From: Verrucomicrobiota bacterium
GTDB lineage: Bacteria; Verrucomicrobiota; Verrucomicrobiia; Opitutales; Opitutaceae
Length of the DNA: 49,239 bases
Assembly: GCA_018239845.1 (NCBI GenBank)
Contig: JAFEGO010000003.1
Coordinates: 1-49,239, forward strand
Reading direction: 5' to 3'
Shown one piece after another: positions 14,899-22,593 of the stretch (position 1 is the stretch's first letter; the number at the start of each line of letters is the position of its first letter). A program made the translations under genes and the position numbers. The notes beneath the pieces are model-generated. The model saw only the letters and a program-made list of their open reading frames with translations. It searched no databases and was not told where the DNA came from.

Positions 14899-17184
14899 AT
14901 GGCACAGCAACCCGCGTTTCCGATGCTGCTCGATCTCCTGCCGACCCGCTATCTGATCACCCGCGCCGCCCGGGCCTATGGTTTCATGGACCCGATCAGC
15001 CTGATGGCCAAGCTGCGGAGCTTTGCCCAGCCGTCCGAGGTGGGCGAACCCATCGAGCTGTTGCGCGCCGGGGTGGTTTTCCATGCCCGCGGCCTCGTAA
15101 ACACGAAGGCGATCCAAAACAACCTCGACTGGGTCTGGCCTTATTGGGTGGAGCGGCAGTTCAACCCCGCGGACGACTCCTTCATCCCCCGCGCGTTTTC
15201 CTTCAGCCACATCAACCTCACGCACCGCAACTGGACCGCCGTCGGCCTGCCCGATGTCGGCTACTATCCGATCGTGGACCCGCGCGGGCTCGTCACGCCG
15301 CTCTACAATGGCTGGTCGCTCGATTTCTGGTTTGTCCCGGCCGAGGGGCCCGTGCTGCTGCCGTCGAAACTGGAGGCGTTTCAACAATCACTCGAGTGCT
15401 CCGCGGAAAAACTCGAGGTCAGCTCGCTGGCGCAGTGGCCGCAGGCCGTGATCGCGAGCCGGGTCGGGATGGAGCTGGTGGCGGGCGCGCCGGTTTGCCG
15501 CATCGACGTCAGCCTGCCGGGAGGCGAAGCCGGGTGGCTGGCCGTGGCGCTCCGGCCCTACAATCCCGAGGGCATCAGCTTCGTGGATCGGGTAGGGCTG
15601 CTGGACGCGGAGCCCGGCTGGCGCGTGAATGGGCGCAATCCCGTGAAATTCGACCGCCGGCCTTTCCGGCAGGTGCTCTCGACCTATCAGGATGGCGATG
15701 CCATCCAGCGCCGGGATGAGGCCGGCGGAGCGGAGTCCGTCTCGTGTCCGGTGGGCATGGCGACTGCGCTCGCGCTTTTCCCGGCGGAGGAGATCCGCGA
15801 ACGCCCCTTGCAGGTGTGCGTGCCCATCTTCGACGACTTCGAGCCGAAGCGGCAGCCGGTGTTTGCCGTGACGCCGGGCTGGTCCACCGCGCTCGCCCCG
15901 CTCGCGCGTCTGAGCTTGGCGGACGGCGCGATCCAGCGGCTCTACGACCTCGCGCTCTCGACGCTGGTGCTCCTCACGCCGGGCGAGGTGTATCCGGGAC
16001 CCTATACGTACAAACGCTTCTGGTTTCGCGACGCAGCCTTCATCCTCAACGCCCTGCTTTCGGTCGGCGGCGTCGGCCGCACGCGCCGCGCGCTGGCTGA
16101 GTTTGCCCCGCGCCAGCGGCGCGACGGCTATTTCCTCTCGCAGGAAGGCGAGTGGGATGCGAACGGCGAAGCGCTCTGGATGTACCACCGCTTCGCGGCG
16201 CTGACCGGCGAAACCCTGCCGGAGGAATGGATGGAGGCCGTGCGGAAAGGCGCGCGTTGGATCGGGAAGAAGCGCCTGCCGCGCGACGCGAAAAGTCCGG
16301 GCGCGGGGCTCTTCCCGGCGGGTTTCAGCGCCGAGCATCTGGGGCCGAATGATTTTTACTACTGGGATGATTTCTGGGGCGTGGCGGGTCTGCGCTGCGC
16401 GGCCGAGCTCGTGGCAGCCACCGAGCCGGCGCTCGCGGCGCAGTGGCGGCGCGAAGCCGACGATTTTTTCGCCGTGATCGAGCGCTCCGTGCCCAGCGGG
16501 CCGCACCGCCGCTTCCCGGGCGCGATCCCGGCCGCGCCGACGCGCCGGATGGACTCCGGGGCGGTCGGGTCGCTGGTGGCGGATTATCCGCTGCAACTGG
16601 TGGCCCCGGCGGACGAGCGCATGGTGCGCACGGCGAAATACCTCGGCGAATACAGCAGCCACGCCGGGGGATTTTTCCAGCACATGATCCACTCTGGCAT
16701 CAACCCGTACCTGACGATGCACCTCGCGCAGGTCTGGCTGCGGGCGGGCGAGCCGGAGCGCGCGTGGGCGCTGATTGACTGTGTGCTCCGCACGGCCTCG
16801 CCCACCGGCCAGTGGCCCGAGGCGGTCCATCCGCGCACGGGCGGCGGCTGCATGGGCGACGGCCAGCACACCTGGGCCGCGGCGGAGTGGGTGATGCTGG
16901 TCCGCAACTGCTTTGTCCGCGAGGAAGGCGGCGGGCTCGTGATCGCCGCCGGCGTTCGCCCCGAGTGGTGGCGCTACATGCCGGCCAGCCTCGGGCCGGT
17001 GCTCACGCCGCACGGCCCCGTGACGGTGCAGGTGGCCGCGACCAGCGGCGGCGCGATGGTGTGGGTGCAGGGCGAGTGGCGCGCGGGTCCGCCGCGCCTG
17101 CGGGTGTGCCTGCCGGGATTTTCTCCGCAGGAATGCGTGCCGGCGGGAACGAAGGCCGGGTTTCAGCTTACCTTCGTTGCGTGA
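14899..17184 (+). CDS. Six-hairpin glycosidase-like protein (GH15/amylo-1,6-glucosidase type fold)
   Basis: A 761-residue protein without a signal peptide. The N-terminal half (about 50-300) looks beta-rich and carries no motif I can name. The C-terminal part (about 320-660) resembles the six-hairpin glycosidase superfamily: YKRFWFRDAAFILNALL matches the WxRD region of glucoamylases and debranching enzymes, and EGEWDANGEALWMYHRF could hold a catalytic acid. TASPTGQWPEAVHP resembles the second catalytic region. The substrate is unknown. A frame 15 codons longer starts at 14854, but the ATG at 14899 leads straight into the conserved protein. It overlaps the glycosyltransferase gene by 4 bases (GTGA), so both probably act on one glycan pathway. 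Confidence 0.75.
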   Translation: MAQQPAFPMLLDLLPTRYLITRAARAYGFMDPISLMAKLRSFAQPSEVGEPIELLRAGVVFHARGLVNTKAIQNNLDWVWPYWVERQFNPADDSFIPRAFSFSHINLTHRNWTAVGLPDVGYYPIVDPRGLVTPLYNGWSLDFWFVPAEGPVLLPSKLEAFQQSLECSAEKLEVSSLAQWPQAVIASRVGMELVAGAPVCRIDVSLPGGEAGWLAVALRPYNPEGISFVDRVGLLDAEPGWRVNGRNPVKFDRRPFRQVLSTYQDGDAIQRRDEAGGAESVSCPVGMATALALFPAEEIRERPLQVCVPIFDDFEPKRQPVFAVTPGWSTALAPLARLSLADGAIQRLYDLALSTLVLLTPGEVYPGPYTYKRFWFRDAAFILNALLSVGGVGRTRRALAEFAPRQRRDGYFLSQEGEWDANGEALWMYHRFAALTGETLPEEWMEAVRKGARWIGKKRLPRDAKSPGAGLFPAGFSAEHLGPNDFYYWDDFWGVAGLRCAAELVAATEPALAAQWRREADDFFAVIERSVPSGPHRRFPGAIPAAPTRRMDSGAVGSLVADYPLQLVAPADERMVRTAKYLGEYSSHAGGFFQHMIHSGINPYLTMHLAQVWLRAGEPERAWALIDCVLRTASPTGQWPEAVHPRTGGGCMGDGQHTWAAAEWVMLVRNCFVREEGGGLVIAAGVRPEWWRYMPASLGPVLTPHGPVTVQVAATSGGAMVWVQGEWRAGPPRLRVCLPGFSPQECVPAGTKAGFQLTFVA

Positions 17185-18476
17185 AAATTTGCATGATGAC
17201 CAATACCTACCTGCCCCACGTCGGCGGGGTGGCGCGGTCGGTCAGCACCTTTGCCGACGAGTATCGCAAGCGCGGCCACCAGGTGCTCGTCGTCGCGCCG
17301 ACCTTTGAGGGCACACCGCCGCCGCGCCGGCACGAACGCATCGTCGAGCGCGTCGCGGCGGTGCAGAATTTCAACGGCAGCGACTTCTCCGTGCGCCTGC
17401 CGCTCGCCGCGACGCTGTCGTCGCGGCTCGATGCCTTCGAGACCGATGTGATCCACGCGCACCATCCCTTTCTCCTCGGCGACACGGCGCTGCGGGTCGG
17501 CGCCTCGCGCAACGTGCCGGTGATCTTCACCCACCACACGCGCTACGAGGACTACACGCACTACGTGCCGTTCGATTCGCCGGCGCTGAAGGAAATCGCG
17601 ATCAACCTCTCGACGCAGTTCGCCAACCTCTGCGAAGGCGTCATCGCGCCGAGCGAGAGCATCGCCCGGCTGATCCGGCAGCGCGGCGTGGTCTCGCCCA
17701 TCGCGGTCGTGCCCACGGGCATCGACCTCGCGGCGTTTGCCGGGGGCGACGGCGCGCGGGCGCGGCGGCGCTTCCGGATCCCGGCACGGGCCTTCGTCGT
17801 CGGCCACACCGGCCGCCTGGCGCCGGAGAAGAACCTCGGCTACCTCGCGAAGGCGGTGGCGCTGTTTTTGCAGAAGACGCCGGAAGCCGTCTTCCTCGTG
17901 ATCGGCGGCGGGCCGTCGGAGGAGAAGATCCGCGCCGTTTTCGCGAAGCACGGCGTGGAGCACCGCCTGATCCTGGCGGGCAAGCAGACCGGGGCCGAAC
18001 TGCACGATGCGTTTGCGGCGATGGATGTGTTTGCGTTCGCGTCGTTCAGCGAGACGCAGGGCATGGTGCTCGCGGAGGCGATGGCGGCGGGCGTGCCCGT
18101 CGTGGCGCTCAAGGCCAACGGCGTGGCCGAGGTCGTGCGCGATGGTGTCAACGGCCGGCTGCTCCCGGCCCGCACCACGGCGCCGAAATTCGCCGCGTGC
18201 CTCACCGAGGTGCGCGCGGCGCCGGCGGTGCGGCGCAAGTTCTCCCGGGCGGCGCGGGCCACGGCGCAGGAGTTTTCGAAGGAGCACTGCGCGGAACTCG
18301 CGCTCAATTTCTACACGGAGATCCGGAAGGCGACGCGCAAGGAGCGCGAGCTGACCGAACAAAGCGTGTGGGGTACGCTGGGCCAGCGCCTCGCGATGGA
18401 GTGGGAACTGTTGAGCCGGAAAACCCAGTCCATCGTGACCGCATTGCGCAGCGAACCGGAGGCGAAGGCTTCCTGA
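17181..18476 (+). CDS. Glycosyltransferase family 4
   Basis: A 431-residue GT-B-fold glycosyltransferase. The GTG at 17181 is chosen because it gives the canonical GT4 opening KICMMTNTYLPHVGGV. ATGs at 17193 and 17196 would cut into it. The N-terminal acceptor domain (HAHHPFLLGD, then FTHHTRYEDY) covers about 1-190. The C-terminal donor domain includes GHTGRLAPEKNL, FLVIGGGP and the EX7E-type region SFSETQGMVLAEAMAAG. An approximately 40-residue Lys/Arg-rich tail follows. Related enzymes add a hexose to diacylglycerol or similar lipid acceptors, so a glycolipid product is possible but inferred. It is the middle gene of a tight operon: GTGA overlap upstream and 7 bases to the next gene. Confidence 0.92.
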   Translation: MKICMMTNTYLPHVGGVARSVSTFADEYRKRGHQVLVVAPTFEGTPPPRRHERIVERVAAVQNFNGSDFSVRLPLAATLSSRLDAFETDVIHAHHPFLLGDTALRVGASRNVPVIFTHHTRYEDYTHYVPFDSPALKEIAINLSTQFANLCEGVIAPSESIARLIRQRGVVSPIAVVPTGIDLAAFAGGDGARARRRFRIPARAFVVGHTGRLAPEKNLGYLAKAVALFLQKTPEAVFLVIGGGPSEEKIRAVFAKHGVEHRLILAGKQTGAELHDAFAAMDVFAFASFSETQGMVLAEAMAAGVPVVALKANGVAEVVRDGVNGRLLPARTTAPKFAACLTEVRAAPAVRRKFSRAARATAQEFSKEHCAELALNFYTEIRKATRKERELTEQSVWGTLGQRLAMEWELLSRKTQSIVTALRSEPEAKAS

Positions 18477-18483
18477 CGCCGCC

Positions 18484-20961
18484 ATGTTCGCGCATCTCGA
18501 AGCCATGGCCCACCGGCTCCGCCGCCGGCTCAGCCGCAGCGAGTGGGCCATCCGCCACCTCGGCCTCACCCCGTCGGAGGGCACCGGCGAGGAGCCGGGC
18601 CTGCTGCTGATCCAGATCGACGGCCTGGCCCGCAGCCAGCTGGAGCGGGCGATCGCGAAGGGCCGCATGCCGTTTCTCAAGCGCCTGCTGGAGAGCCGCA
18701 GCAGCGAGCTGCACACATTTTATCCCGGTCTTCCGACGACAACGGCGGCGGTGCAGGCGGAGCTGTTTTACGGGCTGCGGAGCGCGGTGCCGGCCTTCAG
18801 CTTTTTCCGCCGCGACAAGCAGGAGCTCGGCCGGATGCTCTACCCGGCGTGGGCGAAGGATTACGAAGCCGGCTACGCGGAGCGCGCCGAGGGCCTGCTG
18901 CGGGGCGGCAGCTCCTGGTCGAACATCTACACCGGCGGGGCGGGGCAGGCGGATGCGCATTTCTGCGCGGCGAGCAACGGCCTCGGCGACATGTGGCAGA
19001 CGGGGAAGATCAGGAACATCTTCGTCTTCCTGCTGCTGCATTTCATGAGCTCGTTGCGCATCGCCGGCCTGCTGGTGCGTGAGACGTGCATCGCGCTGTG
19101 GGATGCGGCCAAGGGCATCTGGCACGGCCAGCCGCCCGGGCACGAGCTGTTTGTCGCCGCCTCGCGAATCTTCGTCAGCGTGGGCCTGCGCGAGCTGGTG
19201 ACCATCGGGGCGTCCGTCGACCTGGCGCGCGGGTTGCCGGTCATCCATGTGAATTTCCTCGGCTATGATGAACAGTCGCACGGCCGCGGTCCTGGCTCCC
19301 TCTTCGCGCACTGGTGCCTGCGCGGCATCGATCGGTCGATCAAGTCGCTGCACCGGGCGGCGCACCGCTCCACGCGCCGCGACTACGCGGTGTGGATTTT
19401 TTCCGACCACGGGCAGGAGCGGACGCGTTCGTTCGCCACGGAGTTTCCCGGCGGCATCGAAGGAATCGTGCGGGATTGCTACGATGCCTCGCGCCAGCGA
19501 GACCGGGCCTGGCGGGCGCGCTCGCAGCGGCGGGACCAGTCGGTCTGGCTGGGGCGCGGCCCTTGGTCGGACCGGCGGATGGAGCAGCTGCGCGCCCGCG
19601 ACGCGCTCACAGCCGAAGAGAAGGCGACCTTCACCGTGGTGGCGGTCGGACCGGTGGGGCATGTGTATTTTGAAAAATCCTTGGACGACGCGCAGCGGAT
19701 CGCGCTCGCCCAGCGACTGGTGAAGCAGGGCGGGGTGCCCGGCGTGCTCGTGAAGCGGAAGGACGGCGCGATCACCTGGTACCACGCGCAGGGCGAGACG
19801 GCTGTGCCAGACGAAGTACCGGCGATGTTGCCGCACCCGGAGCCGATGCGCGCCGAGATGGCGAAGGACCTCGCGGAATTTTGCGCCCACCGCGATGCGG
19901 GCGACCTCATCTTGCTGGGCTGGTCGCCGGGCAGCGGCACGTGGACCTTTGCCCCGGAGCGCGGCGCGCACGCCGGGCTGGCGCCGGAGGAGACGCAGGG
20001 TTTTGTGCTGCTGCCGGTGCGCACGCCGCTGCCGCCGGGGACCAAGGACTTCATCCGCCCCGCCGCGCTCCGGCAGGCGGCGCTGTACCACATCGGCCGG
20101 GAAAAGCTCGTGCGGCCGCCGCGCCGGCCGGTCGCAGCGCCCGATCCCGTGGCGCGCATCATGACCTACAATGTCCACGGTTGCAGCGGGACCGACGGGC
20201 GCATCTCACCGCGCCGCATCGCGCGGATCATCGCGACGCAGATGCCGGACGTGGTGGCGTTGCAGGAGATCGACCTGGGCCGGCGGCGTTCGCGCGCGGA
20301 GGATCAGGCCAAGCTGATCGCGCAGCTGTTGGAGATGAACCATGAGTTCTGTCCCACGGTGACGCACGACCAGGAGCACTACGGGCACGCGCTCTTCAGC
20401 CCGTGGCCGATGGAGGTGATCAAGCGCGCGCGCCTGCCCGCGGCCCCGGGCCGGAGGGAAGGCGAGCCGCGCGCGGCCCTCTGGGTGCGCATCAATATCG
20501 CGGGACGGGCCCTTAACGTCGTGACGACCCATCTCGGTCTGGGCTGGAACGAAGGCGCGACGCAGGTGCGCGCCTTGCTCGGCGACGAATGGCTCGGGGC
20601 GATCCCGCCGGACGAGCCGGTGGTCCTGTGCGGCGATTTCAACCTGTCGCCGCGGGGCGCAGGCTACCGGTTGCTCGTCTCGCGCCTGCGGGACGCCCAG
20701 GTCGGTTTGAAGGGGCACGCGCCGCTGCGCACGTTCAGCACGATCCGGCCGTTTGCGCGCATTGACCACATCATGCTCTCACCGCATTTCGAGGTGAAGG
20801 GCGTCTCCGTGCCGCGCAACGATCTTACGCGGGTTGCTTCCGACCACTTCCCCCTGGTGGTTGATCTCCAAGTGCGCCCCGAATCCGCCCGTACGCCCAC
20901 CACGAAACCGACAGCAGCACCGCGGCATAAGCCAGCATCCCCAGTATCCACCCAAGGGTGA
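18484..20961 (+). CDS. Fusion of an alkaline-phosphatase-superfamily phosphodiesterase and an EEP-family domain
   Basis: An 825-residue two-enzyme fusion. Residues about 35-540 belong to the type I phosphodiesterase/alkaline phosphatase superfamily: LLIQIDGLAR, then a Thr-rich nucleophile region (PGLPTTTAAVQ), FLGYDEQSHGRGP and IFSDHGQE, which provide metal ligands. A hydrophobic stretch (NIFVFLLLHFMSSLRIAGLLV region, about 180-200) may touch the membrane. Residues about 558-800 are an endonuclease/exonuclease/phosphatase domain with all motifs: MTYNVHG at 560, LQEID, THLGLGWNEG, CGDFNLSP and SDHFPLVV. Both active sites look intact. It ends an operon with the glycosidase-like and GT4 genes. 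Its last 137 bases overlap the convergent TVP38-like gene. The substrates are unknown, and phospholipid or glycolipid headgroups are the inference. Confidence 0.88.
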   Translation: MFAHLEAMAHRLRRRLSRSEWAIRHLGLTPSEGTGEEPGLLLIQIDGLARSQLERAIAKGRMPFLKRLLESRSSELHTFYPGLPTTTAAVQAELFYGLRSAVPAFSFFRRDKQELGRMLYPAWAKDYEAGYAERAEGLLRGGSSWSNIYTGGAGQADAHFCAASNGLGDMWQTGKIRNIFVFLLLHFMSSLRIAGLLVRETCIALWDAAKGIWHGQPPGHELFVAASRIFVSVGLRELVTIGASVDLARGLPVIHVNFLGYDEQSHGRGPGSLFAHWCLRGIDRSIKSLHRAAHRSTRRDYAVWIFSDHGQERTRSFATEFPGGIEGIVRDCYDASRQRDRAWRARSQRRDQSVWLGRGPWSDRRMEQLRARDALTAEEKATFTVVAVGPVGHVYFEKSLDDAQRIALAQRLVKQGGVPGVLVKRKDGAITWYHAQGETAVPDEVPAMLPHPEPMRAEMAKDLAEFCAHRDAGDLILLGWSPGSGTWTFAPERGAHAGLAPEETQGFVLLPVRTPLPPGTKDFIRPAALRQAALYHIGREKLVRPPRRPVAAPDPVARIMTYNVHGCSGTDGRISPRRIARIIATQMPDVVALQEIDLGRRRSRAEDQAKLIAQLLEMNHEFCPTVTHDQEHYGHALFSPWPMEVIKRARLPAAPGRREGEPRAALWVRINIAGRALNVVTTHLGLGWNEGATQVRALLGDEWLGAIPPDEPVVLCGDFNLSPRGAGYRLLVSRLRDAQVGLKGHAPLRTFSTIRPFARIDHIMLSPHFEVKGVSVPRNDLTRVASDHFPLVVDLQVRPESARTPTTKPTAAPRHKPASPVSTQG

Positions 20962-21523
20962 GCTGGTGGCTCTCGCCGCCAAGGGCGACGGCGATAATCG
21001 AGCGGGCGGCGTGGATCGGCAGGCAGATCGCGAGATAGACGCGCAGCGGCACGCCCAGGAGCGGCGGGGTGTAGAGCTGCGCGAAGTACGGCGTGCCGGG
21101 AATGAGCATGATGAAAATCGTGACGGGCACGTGCGCTCCCGGCGGAATGCGGTCGCGGATGGCCTTGAAACGCCGCTCGAAAAAACGCCGCCGCCAATGC
21201 ACGAGCCCGTAGCTGGCGAGCAATTGCAGCAGGATCGACAGCCACACGAGCGCCACGCCGAGCGGTACGCCGAAGCGCACGCCTGCGACGACATCCAGCG
21301 CGCTGACGGGAAAGCCGCAGAGCGGCAGCAGCACGAGCAGCCCGAAGGCGAGGCCGCCGTTGAGGTGACGCGCTTTTTCCCGGAGGGCGTCGAGATCGAT
21401 CTGGCAATACAGCGCGACGAGGCCCGCGGCGACGAGCCCGACGATCACCCAGAAACGGACGGACCGATAAAACGGTTTCGAGGCTTCCTTTTCCTTCCGG
21501 GATCGTGCTGAGCGAGCGCGCAT
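20825..21523 (-). CDS. TVP38/DedA-family membrane protein (first copy)
   Basis: A 232-residue membrane protein of the SNARE-associated/DedA superfamily. After a basic N-terminus (RSARSRKEKE) there are about five hydrophobic segments. Family motifs are visible in LLPLCGFPVSALDVVAGVRFG and in IMLIPGTPYFAQLYTPPLLG, the re-entrant regions. DedA-type proteins are linked to phospholipid flipping and proton-driven membrane homeostasis. The start at 21523 is the first ATG before the basic region, and the frame is open further upstream but without family features. The 3' end overlaps the convergent phosphodiesterase-EEP gene. A second paralogue is at 27703-28425. Confidence 0.82.
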   Translation of the reverse strand: MRARSARSRKEKEASKPFYRSVRFWVIVGLVAAGLVALYCQIDLDALREKARHLNGGLAFGLLVLLPLCGFPVSALDVVAGVRFGVPLGVALVWLSILLQLLASYGLVHWRRRFFERRFKAIRDRIPPGAHVPVTIFIMLIPGTPYFAQLYTPPLLGVPLRVYLAICLPIHAARSIIAVALGGESHQLTLGWILGMLAYAAVLLSVSWWAYGRIRGALGDQPPGGSGRKQPA

Positions 21524-21575
21524 CCGGAATGGACTACGCGGGACGCCCGCGGTTCGCCGCCAACCGCGCGGAGGC

Positions 21576-21755
21576 TTATTTTTCGCGCACCTTGTCGGCG
21601 CGGATGTTGACCGGGGCGCGCGGGTGCGGGCTGTTGGGCGTGAGCGGCTCGCCGGGCGCGGGCTTGGGCGGGGCAATCACGGGTTCGGGCGGCGGAGCGA
21701 AATCCTTCGCCTTCGGTTTGCCGGGGCGCGGCGGGGTGGGGCGGGACGCAGCCAT
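21576..21755 (-). CDS. Possible small proline-rich protein (59 residues)
   Basis: A 59-residue frame from ATG at 21755, rich in Pro, Ala and Lys, for example PTPPRPGKPKAKDFAPPPEP, and ending VNIRADKVREK. Such Pro/Lys-rich small proteins are common in this type of genome but have no known role. No ribosome binding site is obvious. It lies 52 bases upstream of the TVP38-like gene in the same direction, and divergent from the secreted protein at 21850. The opposite strand is also open here but gives only a Gly-rich frame. Confidence 0.45.
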   Translation of the reverse strand: MAASRPTPPRPGKPKAKDFAPPPEPVIAPPKPAPGEPLTPNSPHPRAPVNIRADKVREK

Positions 21756-21849
21756 GATTAAAACTTGGACACACCCTTTGCGGGTCGGTTCTCCGGCGAA
21801 ATCCATGTCCGGGGCCGAACCGCGCCGCGGCCGCGCGGTCGGAAGCAGC

Positions 21850-22560
21850 ATGACTTTTCCTCGCGCGGTTTCCTACCTCGCCCTGTTGCTCCTCTGCCTG
21901 CCCCTGAGGGCGGAAACGCCACCTCTGCTCCAGGCCGCGGTGGACAACTGGATCGCCGGCAAACAGGAGGTCGCCTTCACCCAGCGCACGCGCACGCTGA
22001 CCGATGCCGGTGCGGTGAAGGAAGAGCGCGTCGAGCGCTACGATCCCTCGCTGCCCGATGACCGCCGCTGGCGCCTGCTCGAGGTGGATGGCCAGCCGCC
22101 GACCGACGCCCAGCGCGCGGACATCGAGCAGGCGCGTAACAAGAAACCCCGCAAACACGCCAACAAACCGCCCGCGGAGGTCCTGGATTTTCCCAGCGCC
22201 ACCGTCCGCGCCCAGACGAAGGATACGGTCACTTACGAGGTGCCGATGCGCGCCAATGCGGCGTGGCTGGTGCAGACGGAAAACATCGCGGTGCTGGTCA
22301 CCGTGGGCCGGCAGAGCAGGGCGGTGGAGCACGTGGCGGTGTCGTTGCGCTCAACGGTGCGCGTGGCCCTCGGCCTCGCCAAGATCACCGACGTGGACTT
22401 CGACCTGTCGTTTGACGAAGGCGCGAAGAAAAGCGGCGCGGACGACGAGGCCGCCGGCAAGGCCAGCGCCTCCATCACGAAACTCGGCCGGCGGATGGAG
22501 TACGGGTGGTCGGACTTCAAGCGCGTCGAAGCCTACGGTGCGAAAGAACCGGCGCGCTAA
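21850..22560 (+). CDS. Secreted or periplasmic protein of unknown function
   Basis: A 236-residue protein with an N-terminal signal peptide (MTFPRAVSYLALLLLCLPLR, cleavage probably after RA). The mature part is hydrophilic and begins ETPPLLQAAVDNWIAGKQEV. No Cys residues and no catalytic motif are seen. The layout, with a helical start followed by alternating strands, would fit an outer-membrane-associated or periplasmic protein, but I do not recognise the family. The frame is open upstream to 21505, and the ATG at 21850 is chosen because it starts the signal peptide. It lies 33 bases before the ABC1 kinase gene and may be cotranscribed with it. Confidence 0.75.
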   Translation: MTFPRAVSYLALLLLCLPLRAETPPLLQAAVDNWIAGKQEVAFTQRTRTLTDAGAVKEERVERYDPSLPDDRRWRLLEVDGQPPTDAQRADIEQARNKKPRKHANKPPAEVLDFPSATVRAQTKDTVTYEVPMRANAAWLVQTENIAVLVTVGRQSRAVEHVAVSLRSTVRVALGLAKITDVDFDLSFDEGAKKSGADDEAAGKASASITKLGRRMEYGWSDFKRVEAYGAKEPAR

Positions 22561-22593
22561 CTGGCTGTCGGTGAACCTGACCCTCCAGCTCCC

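Noticed and set aside
15388..17013. 541-codon minus-strand frame opposite the glycosidase-like gene
   Set aside because: Arg/His/Ala-rich translation without motifs; the plus-strand gene has recognisable family motifs.
18304..20178. 624-codon minus-strand frame opposite the phosphodiesterase-EEP gene
   Set aside because: Composition is that of a GC-driven shadow; catalytic motifs are on the plus strand.
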